Shown one piece after another: positions 44,837 through 54,484 of a stretch of 64,000 nt of DNA. The notes below the pieces were generated by a model. That model did not search any database and had not been told where the DNA came from. It saw only the letters and a list, made by a program, of their open reading frames with translations. This DNA is from Lichenicoccus sp965213775 (GTDB taxonomy: Bacteria > Pseudomonadota > Alphaproteobacteria > Acetobacterales > Acetobacteraceae). How positions within the stretch are numbered: the first letter of the stretch is position 1; the number at the start of each line of letters is the position of its first letter. The translations under genes were made by a program, and so were the position numbers. The stretch lies in the NCBI GenBank assembly GCA_965213775.1, contig CBDCAC010000004.1, forward strand, positions 744,001-808,000. Direction: 5' to 3'.

Positions 44837-45094
44837 GGCGTGATCTTCCCGGCGATCGCGACAGTTACGCGAACCAGTCGAGCGGTGATGGATAAGGATG
44901 GAATCGATGTCTCATCGTTCATATCCGAGGCTAAGCCGGGCGTAACGTTCGCAATTCCCGTTGCCGACCACGCATCGGAGATACTGAGCACGATGGAACC
45001 GACGATGGACAACATCTTTCTCGGTCGCAGCAAGGCGGCGCCCGCGCTGCGACAGGGGAACGATGCGGTAAACGCTCTTTTGACTGACCTATGA
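44829..45094 (+). pseudogene. interrupted ABC sugar-binding protein, right part
   Basis: Continues the frame of 14438-14599 across the insertion: GVIFPAIATVTRTSRAVMD, then GVTFAIPVADHASEILSTM, ending ALRQGNDAVNALLTDL and TGA 45092. This is the C terminus of a family 1 extracellular solute-binding protein. The gene is dead three times over: it lacks its N-terminal part, has a nonsense codon in the left part, and is split by 30 kb. Confidence 0.85.
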
Positions 45095-45118
45095 GCAAGT
45101 TATGAGAAGAACAAGACT

Positions 45119-45514
45119 ATGCGAATCCTAGAATCACCTTGATTGGCGCCGACAGCACCGTGTTTGCCAAGACTCTGCTCGGCGATATCCTCTCCTACCC
45201 GGAACTGGCACAGAGCCGAATCCCGCTCCACGACATCGACATGGAGCGCCTGAATACGTCGAGCCGCGTCGCCGGCCGAGTGGCGGAGACGCTGGGCGCG
45301 AAGCCGATGATCACCGTCACCACCGACCGCGCGAGGCCCTCGATGGTGCCGACTTCGTGCTCAATATGATCCAGATCGGCGGCTACAAGCCGTGTACCGT
45401 CACCAATTTCGAGGTCCCGAAGCGGTTCGGTCTTCCCCAGACGATCGCTGATACGCTCGGCATCGGCGGCATCATGCGGGCACTGCGTACCGTTCCCGTG
45501 CTCGTGGACATCTC
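45119..45514 (+). pseudogene. GH4-family alpha-glucosidase/galactosidase fragment
   Basis: Reads RITLIGADSTVFAKTLLGD, then IPLHDIDMERLNTSSRVA, then (after a frameshift at about 45340) DGADFVLNMIQIGGYKP, then QTIADTLGIGGIMRALRTV. These are the NAD-binding and active-site start of GH4 glycosidases (melA-type). A missing base right after the ATG (45119) breaks the start as well. The remaining two thirds are gone; the sequence passes directly into an ABC ATPase at about 45514. Confidence 0.85.
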
Positions 45515-46375
45515 CCGTATATGACCGTTGAGGAGAACATGCGATTCGTGTTCACGGTGCAGAGGGTACTGAAGCCCGAGTGCCGGCGCCGGATCGATGC
45601 CGTGGCTACCGTCCTGCGCGTCCAGACCCTCCTCGACCGTAAGCCACGTGCGTTATCCGAAGGTCAACGGCAGCGGGTGGCCATCGGTCACGCGCTCGTC
45701 TGCGAGCCGGACGTTTTCCTGCTCGACGAGCCGTTGTCCAATCTTGACGCGGAGTTGCGAGGTGCTACTCGCATCGAGCTGGCGAGGCTGCACCATGATC
45801 TCGGTGCGACCATGATCTATGTGACGCACAATCAGATCGAGGCGATGACCCTGGCGGACCGTATCGTTGTGCTCGACGGCGGACGGGTGCAGCAGTTCGG
45901 CTGACCGCTCGAGCTCTACCATCACGCCGCAAACCGCTTCGTGGCGGGCTTCATCGGCAGCCCGAAGATGAATTTCCTGGCTGGCCGTCTCGTCGGTGCG
46001 ACAGATGTCCGGGCGGTGGTATGCCTTGATTACGGACAGCACATGGCAGTCGACGCCGGTTGCCGGGATTAAGTCCCGGGACCCCTTTCACGCTCGGCGT
46101 GAGGCTGGAACATCTGATGATCGCGACACAGGGCGACATTTCCGGTCGGGTGGCGATCGTCGAGCAGACGGGAGCGGAGAGCTTCGTCTACGTCGTGATG
46201 GATGCCGACACGACCGTTACCGCTAGGATTTCAGGCGCCTGCTATCTCGTCCTCGGGACCACGATCGAATTGGGTCGTTTCCGGTCGAGACTCCTTCCTG
46301 TTCGATGGCAACAGCCATACTCTGCCTCGCATCGAGCGTGCCGGTGCGATACGATCCGCGCCGCCTCTTGACACG
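45515..46375 (+). pseudogene. MsmX/UgpC/MalK-type ABC ATPase, degraded
   Basis: It begins inside the ATPase domain (YMTVEENMRFVFTVQR), so Walker A is missing. The signature LSEGQRQRVAIGHAL (usually LSGGQ), Walker B VFLLDEPLSNLDAELR and the switch His in YVTHNQIEAMTLADRIVVL are seen. TGA at 45902 replaces a Thr codon before PLELYHHAANRFVAGFIGSP. Another stop (TAA, 46069) and a frameshift lie before or within the TOBE segment (VRLEHLMIATQGDISGRVAI). This was the energiser for a sugar importer of the CUT1 type. Confidence 0.87.
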
Positions 46376-47416
46376 GCGCGTTGGTAGCCGTCAGCTCGCC
46401 GAGCGGGCCGGGGTGTCGCGCACCAAGGTTTCGATGATCCTGAATGGGTCCACCAACGGCACATTTCCCGCGGCGACTCGTCAGCGCGTCATGGAAGCTG
46501 CTGCGAGCCTCGGCTATACGCCCAGTTCAGCGGCACCCATGCTGGTGCGGGGCTAGTCGGAGACGGTCGGCCTCATCATCGGTGACAGCGGCCTCCCGCC
46601 GGTCGATGCGTTCACCCCGCAGCTGCTGCTGGGAATCGCCCGCGTCGCGCATGTGCGCGGTCACCGCGCACTCCTGGAGACCGTGGACGATCGCAAGCGG
46701 CCGGCGGCCTACCTCGATCTCGTTGGCAGCAGACGCATCGACGGTCTGATCGTGCTTAATCCTGACGTGGATGATCGTCCGCTGCACGATCTGGTCGACA
46801 GCGCCTTTCCGGTCGTGCTGGTCGGCTCGATTCGGCATCCGCGCGAGATGTCGGTCAATTTTCGCACTCGCGTCGCGGTCGCGAGATACTTGGGCATCTC
46901 GCGGCACTCGGACATCGCCGGATCGGCCATATCGCGATGTCTTCTCCCAGTCCGATCGCGACCAACGCGAGGATACGCGCATATCACGTCGCGCTGGCCG
47001 ATCTCGGCTTGGAGGTCGAGGCTTCGTTGCTGGCAGACGGCGATTTTAGCGCCGAAAGCGGCTTCAAGGCGATGGACGAGATCCTCGGCCAAAACAAGCT
47101 GCCTTTCGCGATCTTCGCCGCCAACGACACGCTGGTGTTGGGCGCCATCGCCGCGATCATATCGCGCGGGTTGAGGGTCCCCGAGGATGTCGCGGTGGTC
47201 GGCTTCGACGATCTGCCTTTCGCCGCTTACATGCAGCCGCCGCTTACTACCGTTCGCGTGCCAGCCATTCGGCAGGGGGAGCTCGCAGCTCAGCAGCTGT
47301 TCCGCTTGCTCGGCAGCGAGCCTGATCCTGACAGCCCGACGCACGTCGACACCGAACTGGTGGTACGTCGGTCCTGTGGCGCGGACAGACCATCGGTGAG
47401 GCGCCCTCCTCCTTAG
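46376..47416 (+). pseudogene. LacI-family regulator, degraded
   Basis: Helix-turn-helix VGSRQLAERAGVSRTKVSMI, then LNGSTNGTFPAATRQRVMEA. TAG at 46554-46556 breaks VRG-stop-SETVGLIIGDS. The ligand domain continues (DGLIVLNPDVDDRP), then at least one frameshift near 46890-46935, and the last part reads FAIFAANDTLVLGAIAAI, VVGFDDLPFAAYMQPPLTTV. It was the likely regulator of the broken binding protein, GH4 and ATPase locus. Confidence 0.87.
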
Positions 47417-47464
47417 TTGTGCTTCTCCACTCGAGTGCTGAACATCAGAGGCAAGGCTACGAGT

Positions 47465-48100
47465 TCATCGAGGCGATGCAAAGTTCAAGTGAAATGCACC
47501 AGGCCGGTTCTTGAACCGCCAGATCTCGTTACTGATCTCGACGATCTCGCACTGATGCGTCAGGCGGTCGAGCAGGGCGGTGGTCATCTCAGCGTCGCCG
47601 AACATGCTGCGCCACTCGCCAAAGGCCAGGTTGGTGGTGATGATCACCGAGGTCTACTCATAGAGGCGGCTGACTAGGTGGAACAGCAGCTGGCCGCCTG
47701 ACTGGGCAAAAGGCAAGTAGCCGAGCTCGTCCAGCACCACGAAGTCCATGCGGCAGAGATAGCCCGCCATCCGGCCCTGGCGGCCGGAGCGGATCTCTGC
47801 CTCGAGCCGGTTCATCAGGTCGACGACGTTGAAGAACCGGCCACGGGCGCCGTCGCGGATGCAGGTGCGTGCGATGGCAATCGCAAGGTAGGTCTTGCCG
47901 GTGCCGGTGCCGGTGCCGGTGCCGCCGACAAGGACGACGTTGCGCTGATGCGCCAGGAACTCGCCGCCAGCCAAGTCGCGCATCAGGGCTTGGTTGATGG
48001 GCGTGCCGTCAAAGGCGAAGTCGTCGACGTCCTTGGCCGGCGGCAGCTTGGCGATTCTGATCAACCTGTTCACAAAAAACGAAGCCAGCATAGTCGCCAC
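47465..48100 (-). pseudogene. istB: IS21-family IstB helper ATPase, broken
   Basis: It reads RIAKLPPAKDVDDFAFDG, then NVVLVGG with an expanded Walker A (GTGTGTGTGKT), FVVLDELGYLPFAQSGGQLL (Walker B) and, after TAG (47655 region, for Arg/Glu in LYE-stop-TSVIITTNLAFGEW), DRLTHQCEIVE. The N-terminal region is missing. Four GGCACC hexanucleotide units in tandem code for the expanded loop. Confidence 0.85.
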
Positions 48101-48117
48101 TAGAAACTTGCCTTGTC

Positions 48118-48212
48118 GTACGGCTTCAGTTGCTTTCGCAGGGACACAAGGGAGACAGCTCGATGATGAAGTCGCCTCTGGCCTGGGTGTTCACGGTTCT
48201 TCTTGGCTGCTA
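48118..48212 (+). pseudogene. unknown membrane protein gene, 5' part (split by IS630)
   Basis: The plus-strand frame GRQLDDEVASGLGVHGSSWL runs into the IS630 left end. Joined across the element to 49264 it continues LALSLFISIFQTLAWIIAP, making a hydrophobic segment. The true start is not clear. I do not recognise the family. Confidence 0.45.
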
Positions 48213-49265
48213 GAGCGGAAACCGTTCGATCTGGATCGTTGGGATTCCCCGACGCGGGTGAGATGTGATTCACCATGCAGGCCGGGCAGGAGGCCAGCAT
48301 GCATGGGAAAGCCACTGTCCACCGACCTTCGTTCTCGGCTGGTTGCCGCGGTATCGGCAGGCCTCTCCCGGCGTCGGGCGGCAGAGCGCGTCGGTGTATC
48401 TGCCGCGAGTGCCGTGCGCTGGGTGGCAGCCGTCAACACGACCGGCACCGTCGCGGCCAAGCCGCAGGGCGGTGACACACGCTCACGTCGCATTGAGGCG
48501 TTCAGCGGCGTGATCCTGGCGGCTGTTGCGGCGCAGAAGGACATCAGCCTGTTCGAGCTGGCCGAGTTGCTGCGAAGCGAGCATGAAGCCTCGTTTGGGG
48601 CCAGCACCGTGTGGCGCTGCCTTGATCGTCACGGCATGACCTTCAAAAAAACAGCGCACGCAGCCGAGCAGGATCGGCCCGACATCGCAGCCCGGCGCCG
48701 GGCCTGGTTCGCAGACCAGCCTGACCTCGACCCACGGCGCCTGGTCTTCATCGACGAGACCGGTGCCTCGACCAAGATGGCCAGGCTGCGAGGACGTGCC
48801 CTCCGGGGAGAGCGTTGCCGTGCCGCGGTGCCACACGGGCACTGGAAGACGACAACCTTCACCGGGGCGCTCCGGATGGATGGCATGACCGCACCCATGG
48901 TCCTCGACGGGCCGATGAACCGCCTTGCCTTCCAGGCCTACATCGAACAGGTGCTCGTCCCCACGCTGGCCCGCGGCGACACGGTCATCATGGACAATCT
49001 GCCCGCGCATCAAGGCCAGCAGGTGCGGCGCGCGATCGAAGCCGCAGGCGCGTCCCTGCGCTACCTGCCCCCCTACTCGCCCGACTTCAACCCGATCGAG
49101 AACGCCTTCTCGAAGCTCAAGGCATTCTTGCGAAAAGCCGCCGCTCGAACCATCGACGACCTGCGGGATGTCATCCGCGACGCCCTGCTGACCTTCACGC
49201 CGCAAGACTGCGCCAACTACTTCACCGCCGCCGGGTATGAACCAGACCGATCGGATTCCGCTCTA
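48211..49265 (+). mobile_element. IS630-family element
   Basis: The ends TAGAGCGGAAACCGTTCGAT (left) and, inverted, TAGAGCGGAATCCGATCGGT (right) share most of about 28 bp. The element is flanked by TA on both sides (48211-48212 and 49264-49265), the IS630/Tc1 target. One transposase gene. It inserted into an unidentified membrane-protein gene, whose frame is continuous when the element is removed. Confidence 0.88.
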
Positions 49266-49388
49266 GCGCTCAGCCTCTTCATATCCATCTTCCAGACGCT
49301 GGCGTGGATAATTGCGCCGCTGTCGTTGCTGTTCGCCGGTCTGCGGCTGCACCGGGTCACGGTGACAGGGCCGCCGGCGCCGACATGA
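48303..49388 (+). CDS. IS630-family transposase
   Basis: Starts MGKPLSTDLRSRLVAAV, with a paired helix-turn-helix region (about 15-60: GLSRRRAAERVGVSAASAV) and a DDE domain: FIDETGAS (Asp), VIMDNLPAHQ (Asp) and NPIENAFSKLK (Glu), all intact. The element itself supplies no stop before its right end: after GYEPDRSDSA the frame runs out of the IS into the host gene and ends at 49388, adding about 40 residues. It may still be active. Confidence 0.9.
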   Translation: MGKPLSTDLRSRLVAAVSAGLSRRRAAERVGVSAASAVRWVAAVNTTGTVAAKPQGGDTRSRRIEAFSGVILAAVAAQKDISLFELAELLRSEHEASFGASTVWRCLDRHGMTFKKTAHAAEQDRPDIAARRRAWFADQPDLDPRRLVFIDETGASTKMARLRGRALRGERCRAAVPHGHWKTTTFTGALRMDGMTAPMVLDGPMNRLAFQAYIEQVLVPTLARGDTVIMDNLPAHQGQQVRRAIEAAGASLRYLPPYSPDFNPIENAFSKLKAFLRKAAARTIDDLRDVIRDALLTFTPQDCANYFTAAGYEPDRSDSALALSLFISIFQTLAWIIAPLSLLFAGLRLHRVTVTGPPAPT

Positions 49389-49501
49389 TATGCGAGACGC
49401 GCGGTCGAGTATGGCCGGATCACCGCGAAGGACTGGATAGAGCGGCAGCGCCAAGTCGATGCGCAGCGGCTAGAGCAGGAAGCGAGAGGCGCGACGTCAT
49501 A
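49264..49501 (+). pseudogene. unknown membrane protein gene, 3' part (split by IS630)
   Basis: LALSLFISIFQTLAWIIAP and LSLLFAGLRLHRVTVTG form one or two membrane helices; a TGA at 49386-49388 then interrupts, followed in frame by YARRAVEYGRITAKDWIER and a charged helix to the TAA at 49499. It directly precedes the AAA+ pseudogene, suggesting an old operon. The family was not recognised. Confidence 0.45.
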
Positions 49502-49582
49502 AGGCCACCGGTTGAGACCGTGACGCCGTTCCGGCCAGCAGAATCCCGTTCACTTTCGCCCTTCTGCCAGCCTGCGCCTGCG

Positions 49583-50409
49583 ATGCCACCGCGTCGGCCT
49601 GCAGCACTCGAGCAACTCGACGCCATGATCGGTCTGCGCGAGGTCAAGCAGGAGATCCGACGGCTGGTCGACCGGCTCCAGGTCGAATGCGAGCGCACCA
49701 GCATGGCCATCGCACCACCATACCGGTGCTGCACTGCGTGTTCCTCGGTAATCCCGGCACGGGCAAGACCACGGTCGCTCGCCTGATGGGCGAGATCCTG
49801 CACGAGTACGGTTATCTGCGTCGTGGCCACATGGTGGAGGCAGATCGCGCCGCACTTGTCGCCGGCTATATCAGGCAGACCGCACCCAAGGTGCAGGAAC
49901 TAGTCGCCAAGGCGATGAACGGAGTGCTTTTCATCGACGAGGCCTACACCCTGGCTCCTAAGGGTGCCGGCTGCGACTTCGGTGGGAAAGCAATCGACAC
50001 CTTGCTCAAGCTGATGGAGGACAAGCGTGATCGTCTCTGCGTCATCGATGCCGGCTATACCGGTGAGATAAAGCGGTTCCTGAATGCCAATCCCGGGCTA
50101 CGCTCACGCTTCACGCGCACCATCACCTTTCCAAACTACTCTGAGAACGAGTTGTCGCACATCTTCTGGAACTAGGCGCAGGCTGACGGCTTCCGGATCC
50201 GTGAGGATGGCATGGCCGCGTTGTCAGCAGCATGCCGGCAGATGCTGCGACAGGGTGGAGCGCGTTTCGGCAATGGACGAGACGTCCGGGTATTCTGGGA
50301 GCGCACCCGTGAAGCCCATGCCGGGCAGGTCATGCAGCTTCAGAGCCGCACCGAGATCCTTCACACGATCGAGGCTACGGACATCAACCTCGCGATACGG
50401 AACGCCTGA
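49583..50409 (+). pseudogene. AAA+ ATPase, CbbX/SpoVK-like, disrupted
   Basis: LDAMIGLREVKQEIRRLVDR opens the domain, then a one-base shift at about 49715, then FLGNPGTGKTTVARLMGEIL (Walker A), GVLFIDEAYTLAPKGAG (Walker B), NPGLRSRFTRTITFPNYSE (arginine finger region). TAG at 50173-50175 replaces Gln in FWN-stop-AQADGFRI; the C-terminal lid continues to TGA 50407. Family members remodel protein complexes. Here it is a pseudogene. The true start may lie a little upstream. Confidence 0.83.
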
Positions 50410-50492
50410 CATACCCGACGATTTGACATACGACCTGACCTTGCCCCTTGGGAAGCCCTCAGTCTGAGCTGGAACCCGTCGCCAGGAGACGG

Positions 50493-50762
50493 ATGATGAA
50501 GCGATCAAGGTTCACGCAGGAGCAGGTCATCGGGGTGCTCAAGGAGCACCAGGCCAGGGCGGCGGTAGCCGACCTCTGCCGCAAGCACGGCATCAGCGAC
50601 GCGACGTTCTACACGTGGCGCTCGAAGTATGGCGGCATGGAGGTGTCCGAGGCGAAACGGCTCAAGGCGCTCGAGGACGAGAACGCCAAGCTCAAGAAGC
50701 TGCTGGCTGAGTCGATGCTGGACGTATCGACGCTGAAAGATCTGCTGGCAAAAAACTGCTGA
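50493..50762 (+). CDS. IS3-family OrfA
   Basis: 89 residues: MMKRSRFTQEQVIGVLKEHQ, with helix-turn-helix ADLCRKHGISDATFYTWR and a leucine-zipper tail LKALEDENAKLKKLLAES, the standard OrfA of the IS407-like branch. It looks intact and would fuse with OrfB by a programmed shift in living elements. Confidence 0.9.
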   Translation: MMKRSRFTQEQVIGVLKEHQARAAVADLCRKHGISDATFYTWRSKYGGMEVSEAKRLKALEDENAKLKKLLAESMLDVSTLKDLLAKNC

Positions 50763-51606
50763 CGCCCGGCGCCCGGCGCGCTGCCGTGACCTGGGCGATG
50801 GATCAAAGGGACAACTCGCAGCGGCGAGCTTGCGAGCTTGTCGGCATGGAGCCGAAGACGTTCCGCTATGCCAGCTGCAGGCCGGACGACATGGCGGTGC
50901 GGCAGCGGCTGCGGGTGTTGGCGGCCGAGCGGCGTCGGTTCGGCTACCGGCGGCTGCATATTCTGCTGGCGCGCGAGGGCATCATGCTGAACCACAAGAA
51001 GCTGTTCCGGCTCTACCGCCAGGAGAAGCTTGCGTGCGCAAGCGAGGCGGCCGGAAGCGGGCACTGGGCACGCGCTCGCCGATGGTCCTGCCGGAGGCGC
51101 CGAACCGACGCTGGTCGCTCGACTTCGTCTCTGACGCCCTCAACAGCGGCCGCCGGTTCCGGGTGCTGGCGGTGGTGGACGATTACACCCGCAAGTGTCT
51201 CGCCCTGGTGGTCGACACATCTCTGTCCGGGCTGTGGGTCGGACGCGAACTGGACCGGATTACCGAACAGCAGTGTTTCCCGGCGATGATTGTCAGCGAC
51301 AACGGCACCGAGCTGACATCGCACGCGATCCTGCGCTGGCATGAGGAGCGCGGCGTGCTGTGGCACTACATCGCGCCCGGCAAGCCGCAGCAGAACGGGT
51401 TCGTGGAGAGCTTCAACGGGCGGTTTCGCGACGAATGCCTGAACGAGCACCTGTTCAGAACCCTGGCCGCGGCACGCCGGATCATCGAGGCATGGAGGAT
51501 CGACTACAACCACACCCGCCCACACACGAGCCTGAACGGGCTCACACCAGCAGCCTTTGCACCCCGCCGCGACCAGCGGCATACGGACATAGGATTCTGC
51601 TTATGA
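50759..51606 (+). pseudogene. IS3-family OrfB transposase, frameshifted
   Basis: The first part reads VTWAMDQRDNSQRRACELV, then RRFGYRRLHILLAREGIMLN and YRQEKLA. A G is missing at about 51034, and the frame changes to VRKRGGRKRALGTRSPMVLP. The rve integrase core then reads WSLDFVSDALNSGRRFRVL, IVSDNGTELTS and GKPQQNGFVESFNGRFRDEC, carrying Asp, Asp and Glu. One indel separates it from a working gene. Confidence 0.88.
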
Positions 51607-51632
51607 ACGAGGGCACATAGGGGGCAGGGTCA

Positions 51633-52214
51633 TCTCCAGTCCACGGGAAGTCAGACGAAAAGGAAATCAAACTTGGCAGGCCGCTGCTGACCCGGCTGCA
51701 GGACGCATTCGCAGTCGCGTGGCGGGATGACGAGCTATTCCGCTACGCGCTGATCCTCAGCGCCCCGGCTTGGCTCGCTATCTTGTCTCACGTAGGCAGC
51801 GGCATGACTCCTCACAGGTGAAGCAGCCTGTCTTTATTACATCAAGGTGGCGGACTCGGAACCAACCAACGTATGCAGCACCGGCACTGCGCCCTTCATC
51901 CAAGATTCAGAACCTGAGCGGAACTCGATATCGAGAGCCATCCGTCGCCAGACAACATCCTCTAGGTTGCGCTACGTCCACTCCATATACGAGCTACCGC
52001 AGCAGCGCCCTTAGAGTTGTATTGGCCAATGAATGAGACAGTTAGAGCGGGACGACGCTACTGGCAGCGTCTCCTGAGTTGGCGCACTCGGTTGTCGTGA
52101 AGTTTCCCAGCAATTCGCTGATCTGGCGCCAAGCTGCCCCCTGCGTTTGCCTGACTGCCTTCGGAGCAGGTGCCCGCAGCCTGCTCGTATTCAGCCAAGG
52201 GTCGGAGCAACTCG
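51633..52214. other. degraded region, no gene recognised
   Basis: About 580 bp. A short open frame at 51663-51821 (KLGRPLLTRLQDAFAVAWRD, then RYALILSAPAWLAILSHVG) looks like a piece of a membrane protein I cannot name. The rest (about 51822-52214) is lower in GC with scattered stops. No intact gene. Confidence 0.4.
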
Positions 52215-52415
52215 ATGGTGGCATCGGCGCTTCGCCGATCGTGCCGTGCACCCGCATGTCCGCCACTTCGCGCATCCACCAGGCTAGATGCGCCGACAGC
52301 GCGCCCAAGCAGGCAAAGTACCGTTCGGCGATGGCGTTGTGCTTGACGTAGTCGACACCACGCTCGTCCTTGCCTCGGTGCGTGCGCGATAAGATGCGTA
52401 GGGCTCGACCACTGC
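52215..52415 (-). pseudogene. istA: IS21-family IstA C-terminal fragment
   Basis: The minus strand reads YASYRARTE, then (another frame) LGALSAHLAWWMREVADMRV plus HGTIGEAPM. Known IstA proteins have PYRARTKGK.E..V.YVK, then the L..WM..VAD.R.HGTTGE.P block. Frameshifts separate the pieces. Orientation is the same as the istB fragment at 47465-48100, so both may come from one IS21 copy later split by other insertions. Confidence 0.7.
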
Positions 52416-52486
52416 CACCAGATCATCGGCGACCCGACCATCGCGAACGCCATCCTCGATCGCCTCGTCCGCGCTGTCAGATCCAA

Positions 52487-54442
52487 TCATGCCGCTTCCT
52501 GCGGCGAGGCTCGCAGCCATACCCGCATCTCGCCAGGCTCACGGTTATCCCAAAGGTAATAGGGAATCGCAGTAATGATGGCGGGCTGGGCATCGGGTTG
52601 CGTATCGCGATAGATCGTGTCTGACCAGTCATCGATCACGTCACGCCGTCCTCCTACCTGCAGCGTTGTGACGCCGCCGAGCAGTCCGGGTTCGAACTTC
52701 GCCTCGATCTGGCTGCCAGGTGGTAGCGACAGCCGATGCAGGTCTTCACCGTTGTCTATGCCCTCGATGCAATAGACCAGTGGACCACGTCTTAATGCCA
52801 CGCTACCGGCGTCGGCACGCACACTTGGATGGGCATACAGCCGCTGCGGCAGCATCGGCAGCGTCAGCAAGACTTGGTCGCCGCTCTGCCACTCCCGCTC
52901 GACCCGCACATAACCATGGTCAAGATCCGCTATGGCGTCCCGCTTCTCGCCGTTGATCGAAAGCTCGGGTGTCCGGCACCAGCCTGGGATCCGCAGCAGC
53001 AGGGCGAAGCGCCGCGGTCCCTCCGCGGTGACCGTGATCTCGATCCGATCGTCCCATGGATAGTCCGTATGTTGGGTGAGCGTCACGGCGCCGGCCAGTA
53101 CCGAGAGCCGCGCCTCGCTACTGCCATACAGATGCACTGCGAGCTCGTTATGTCCCTCGCCGTAGGCGTAGCTGCCAAGCGACGCGAGCAAGCGCGCGAC
53201 GTTGGGCGGACAGCACGGGCAGCGGTGCCAGCTCCAACGATGATGATCACCGCGGCTCTCTAGCGGGTTGTCGTAGAAGAAGTGTGCTCCATCACGCGAC
53301 AGGCCGGACAACACGCCGTTGTAGAGCGCGAGTTCCATCGTGTCCCCGTAGCGCCTGTCGAGCGACAATCCGAGCATGCGCTGGGCCCAGAACACTAGCC
53401 CAACCGCAGCGCAGGTCTCGGCGTAGGCGTTCTCGTTGGGCAGGTCGTAATCCTCGGTGAAGCCTTCATTGTGTTCGGATGGACCCATGCCGCCGGTGAC
53501 GTAGAGGCGTTTGCTGGTGAGATCGTCCCAGAGCCGCTCGAGCGCATCCTGCAGCGTCCGGTCAGCCTGCTCGGCGGCGATATCCGCCATGCCGGCATAC
53601 ATGTACATCGCGCGAACCGCGTGACCGACCACCTTGTCCTGCTCGCGCACCGGTGCGTGCCACTGGTTGTACTCCGCCGTGGTGTGAGCCCAGGCGCCCG
53701 GTTCCTCGTTACGCGCTTCCGCTTCGATAGGAAAGTATTTCGGCTCCGTCCCGCGTTGGTCGATGAAGTAGCGGGCGAGTGCCAAATGCGCCGGATCATT
53801 GGTGATACGATATAGCTTGATCAGCGCCAGTTCGATCTCCTGGTGGCCGGGATAACCGGGTTTCTGCCCGTCACCGTTGCCGATCACGGTGGCGATATGG
53901 GCGACGTAACGGCTCAGGATGTCGAGCAGGCGGCGCTTGCCGGTTGCCTCGTAATAGGCCACCGCTGCCTCGATGAGGTGGCCCGCGCAGTACAGCTCAT
54001 GACAGTCACGCATGTTGGTCCAGCGCAGGCCAGGCTGCATGCGGATGTACCAGGAATTGCAGTAGCCGTCCTCCCCCTGAAGCGCACCGTAGAGTTCGAT
54101 CAGCTCGTCCGTGCTCGCCTCAAGCGCGGGATCCGGCGTCCGGATAAGGCAATAGGCAGCAGTCTCGATGGTCTTGGCGAGATCGGAGTCCCAGAACATC
54201 TGCGTCGTCACCAGACCGCCGCTCTGGAACGGTATCCGCAGCGGGGGCACAGGAAGCCTGACATCGACCTGCTCAAGCATACCGGCTTCCTCGCAGCGGC
54301 GGCGCAAGCTCGGCGCGGTTACTGTGCGTATCGTCTCGATGCGCTCGCCCCAAAAACCATTCATCGTCACCGCGGGCACCGGGGGTGGCACAAATCGCGC
54401 CTTGGAGCGGGCGGCGCGCGCGGCGGACATGGACTGCGCCAT
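52487..54442 (-). CDS. glycoside hydrolase family 127, beta-L-arabinofuranosidase-like
   Basis: 651 residues. An (alpha/alpha)6 barrel (about 30-440) precedes two beta domains. The active-site region has ETCAAVG (acidic residue plus Cys) and HRCPCCPPNVARLL with the Cys cluster that in the characterised bifidobacterial enzyme HypBA1 binds Zn and supplies the Cys nucleophile. It removes terminal beta-L-arabinofuranosyl units. No signal peptide is obvious, so it acts on imported oligosaccharides. It is the last gene of the LacI-ABC operon, 42 bp after the second permease. Confidence 0.9.
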   Translation of the reverse strand: MAQSMSAARAARSKARFVPPPVPAVTMNGFWGERIETIRTVTAPSLRRRCEEAGMLEQVDVRLPVPPLRIPFQSGGLVTTQMFWDSDLAKTIETAAYCLIRTPDPALEASTDELIELYGALQGEDGYCNSWYIRMQPGLRWTNMRDCHELYCAGHLIEAAVAYYEATGKRRLLDILSRYVAHIATVIGNGDGQKPGYPGHQEIELALIKLYRITNDPAHLALARYFIDQRGTEPKYFPIEAEARNEEPGAWAHTTAEYNQWHAPVREQDKVVGHAVRAMYMYAGMADIAAEQADRTLQDALERLWDDLTSKRLYVTGGMGPSEHNEGFTEDYDLPNENAYAETCAAVGLVFWAQRMLGLSLDRRYGDTMELALYNGVLSGLSRDGAHFFYDNPLESRGDHHRWSWHRCPCCPPNVARLLASLGSYAYGEGHNELAVHLYGSSEARLSVLAGAVTLTQHTDYPWDDRIEITVTAEGPRRFALLLRIPGWCRTPELSINGEKRDAIADLDHGYVRVEREWQSGDQVLLTLPMLPQRLYAHPSVRADAGSVALRRGPLVYCIEGIDNGEDLHRLSLPPGSQIEAKFEPGLLGGVTTLQVGGRRDVIDDWSDTIYRDTQPDAQPAIITAIPYYLWDNREPGEMRVWLRASPQEAA

Positions 54443-54484
54443 GGTCGAGCTCCTTCGCTGGAATGAAGAGGGCGTGGCCCCAGA

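Larger units (their letters stand above)
50436..51632 (+). mobile_element. IS3-family element with frameshifted orfB
   Basis: The left end TGACCTTGCCCC (50436) and the right end, inverted, TGACCCTGCCCC (51621-51632) differ at one base. It contains an OrfA and an OrfB broken by a one-base loss. No convincing target duplication is seen next to it. Confidence 0.85.

Noticed and set aside
51770..52036. 88-residue plus-strand frame
   Set aside because: Low-complexity, no domain, no ribosome-binding site, in a degraded region.
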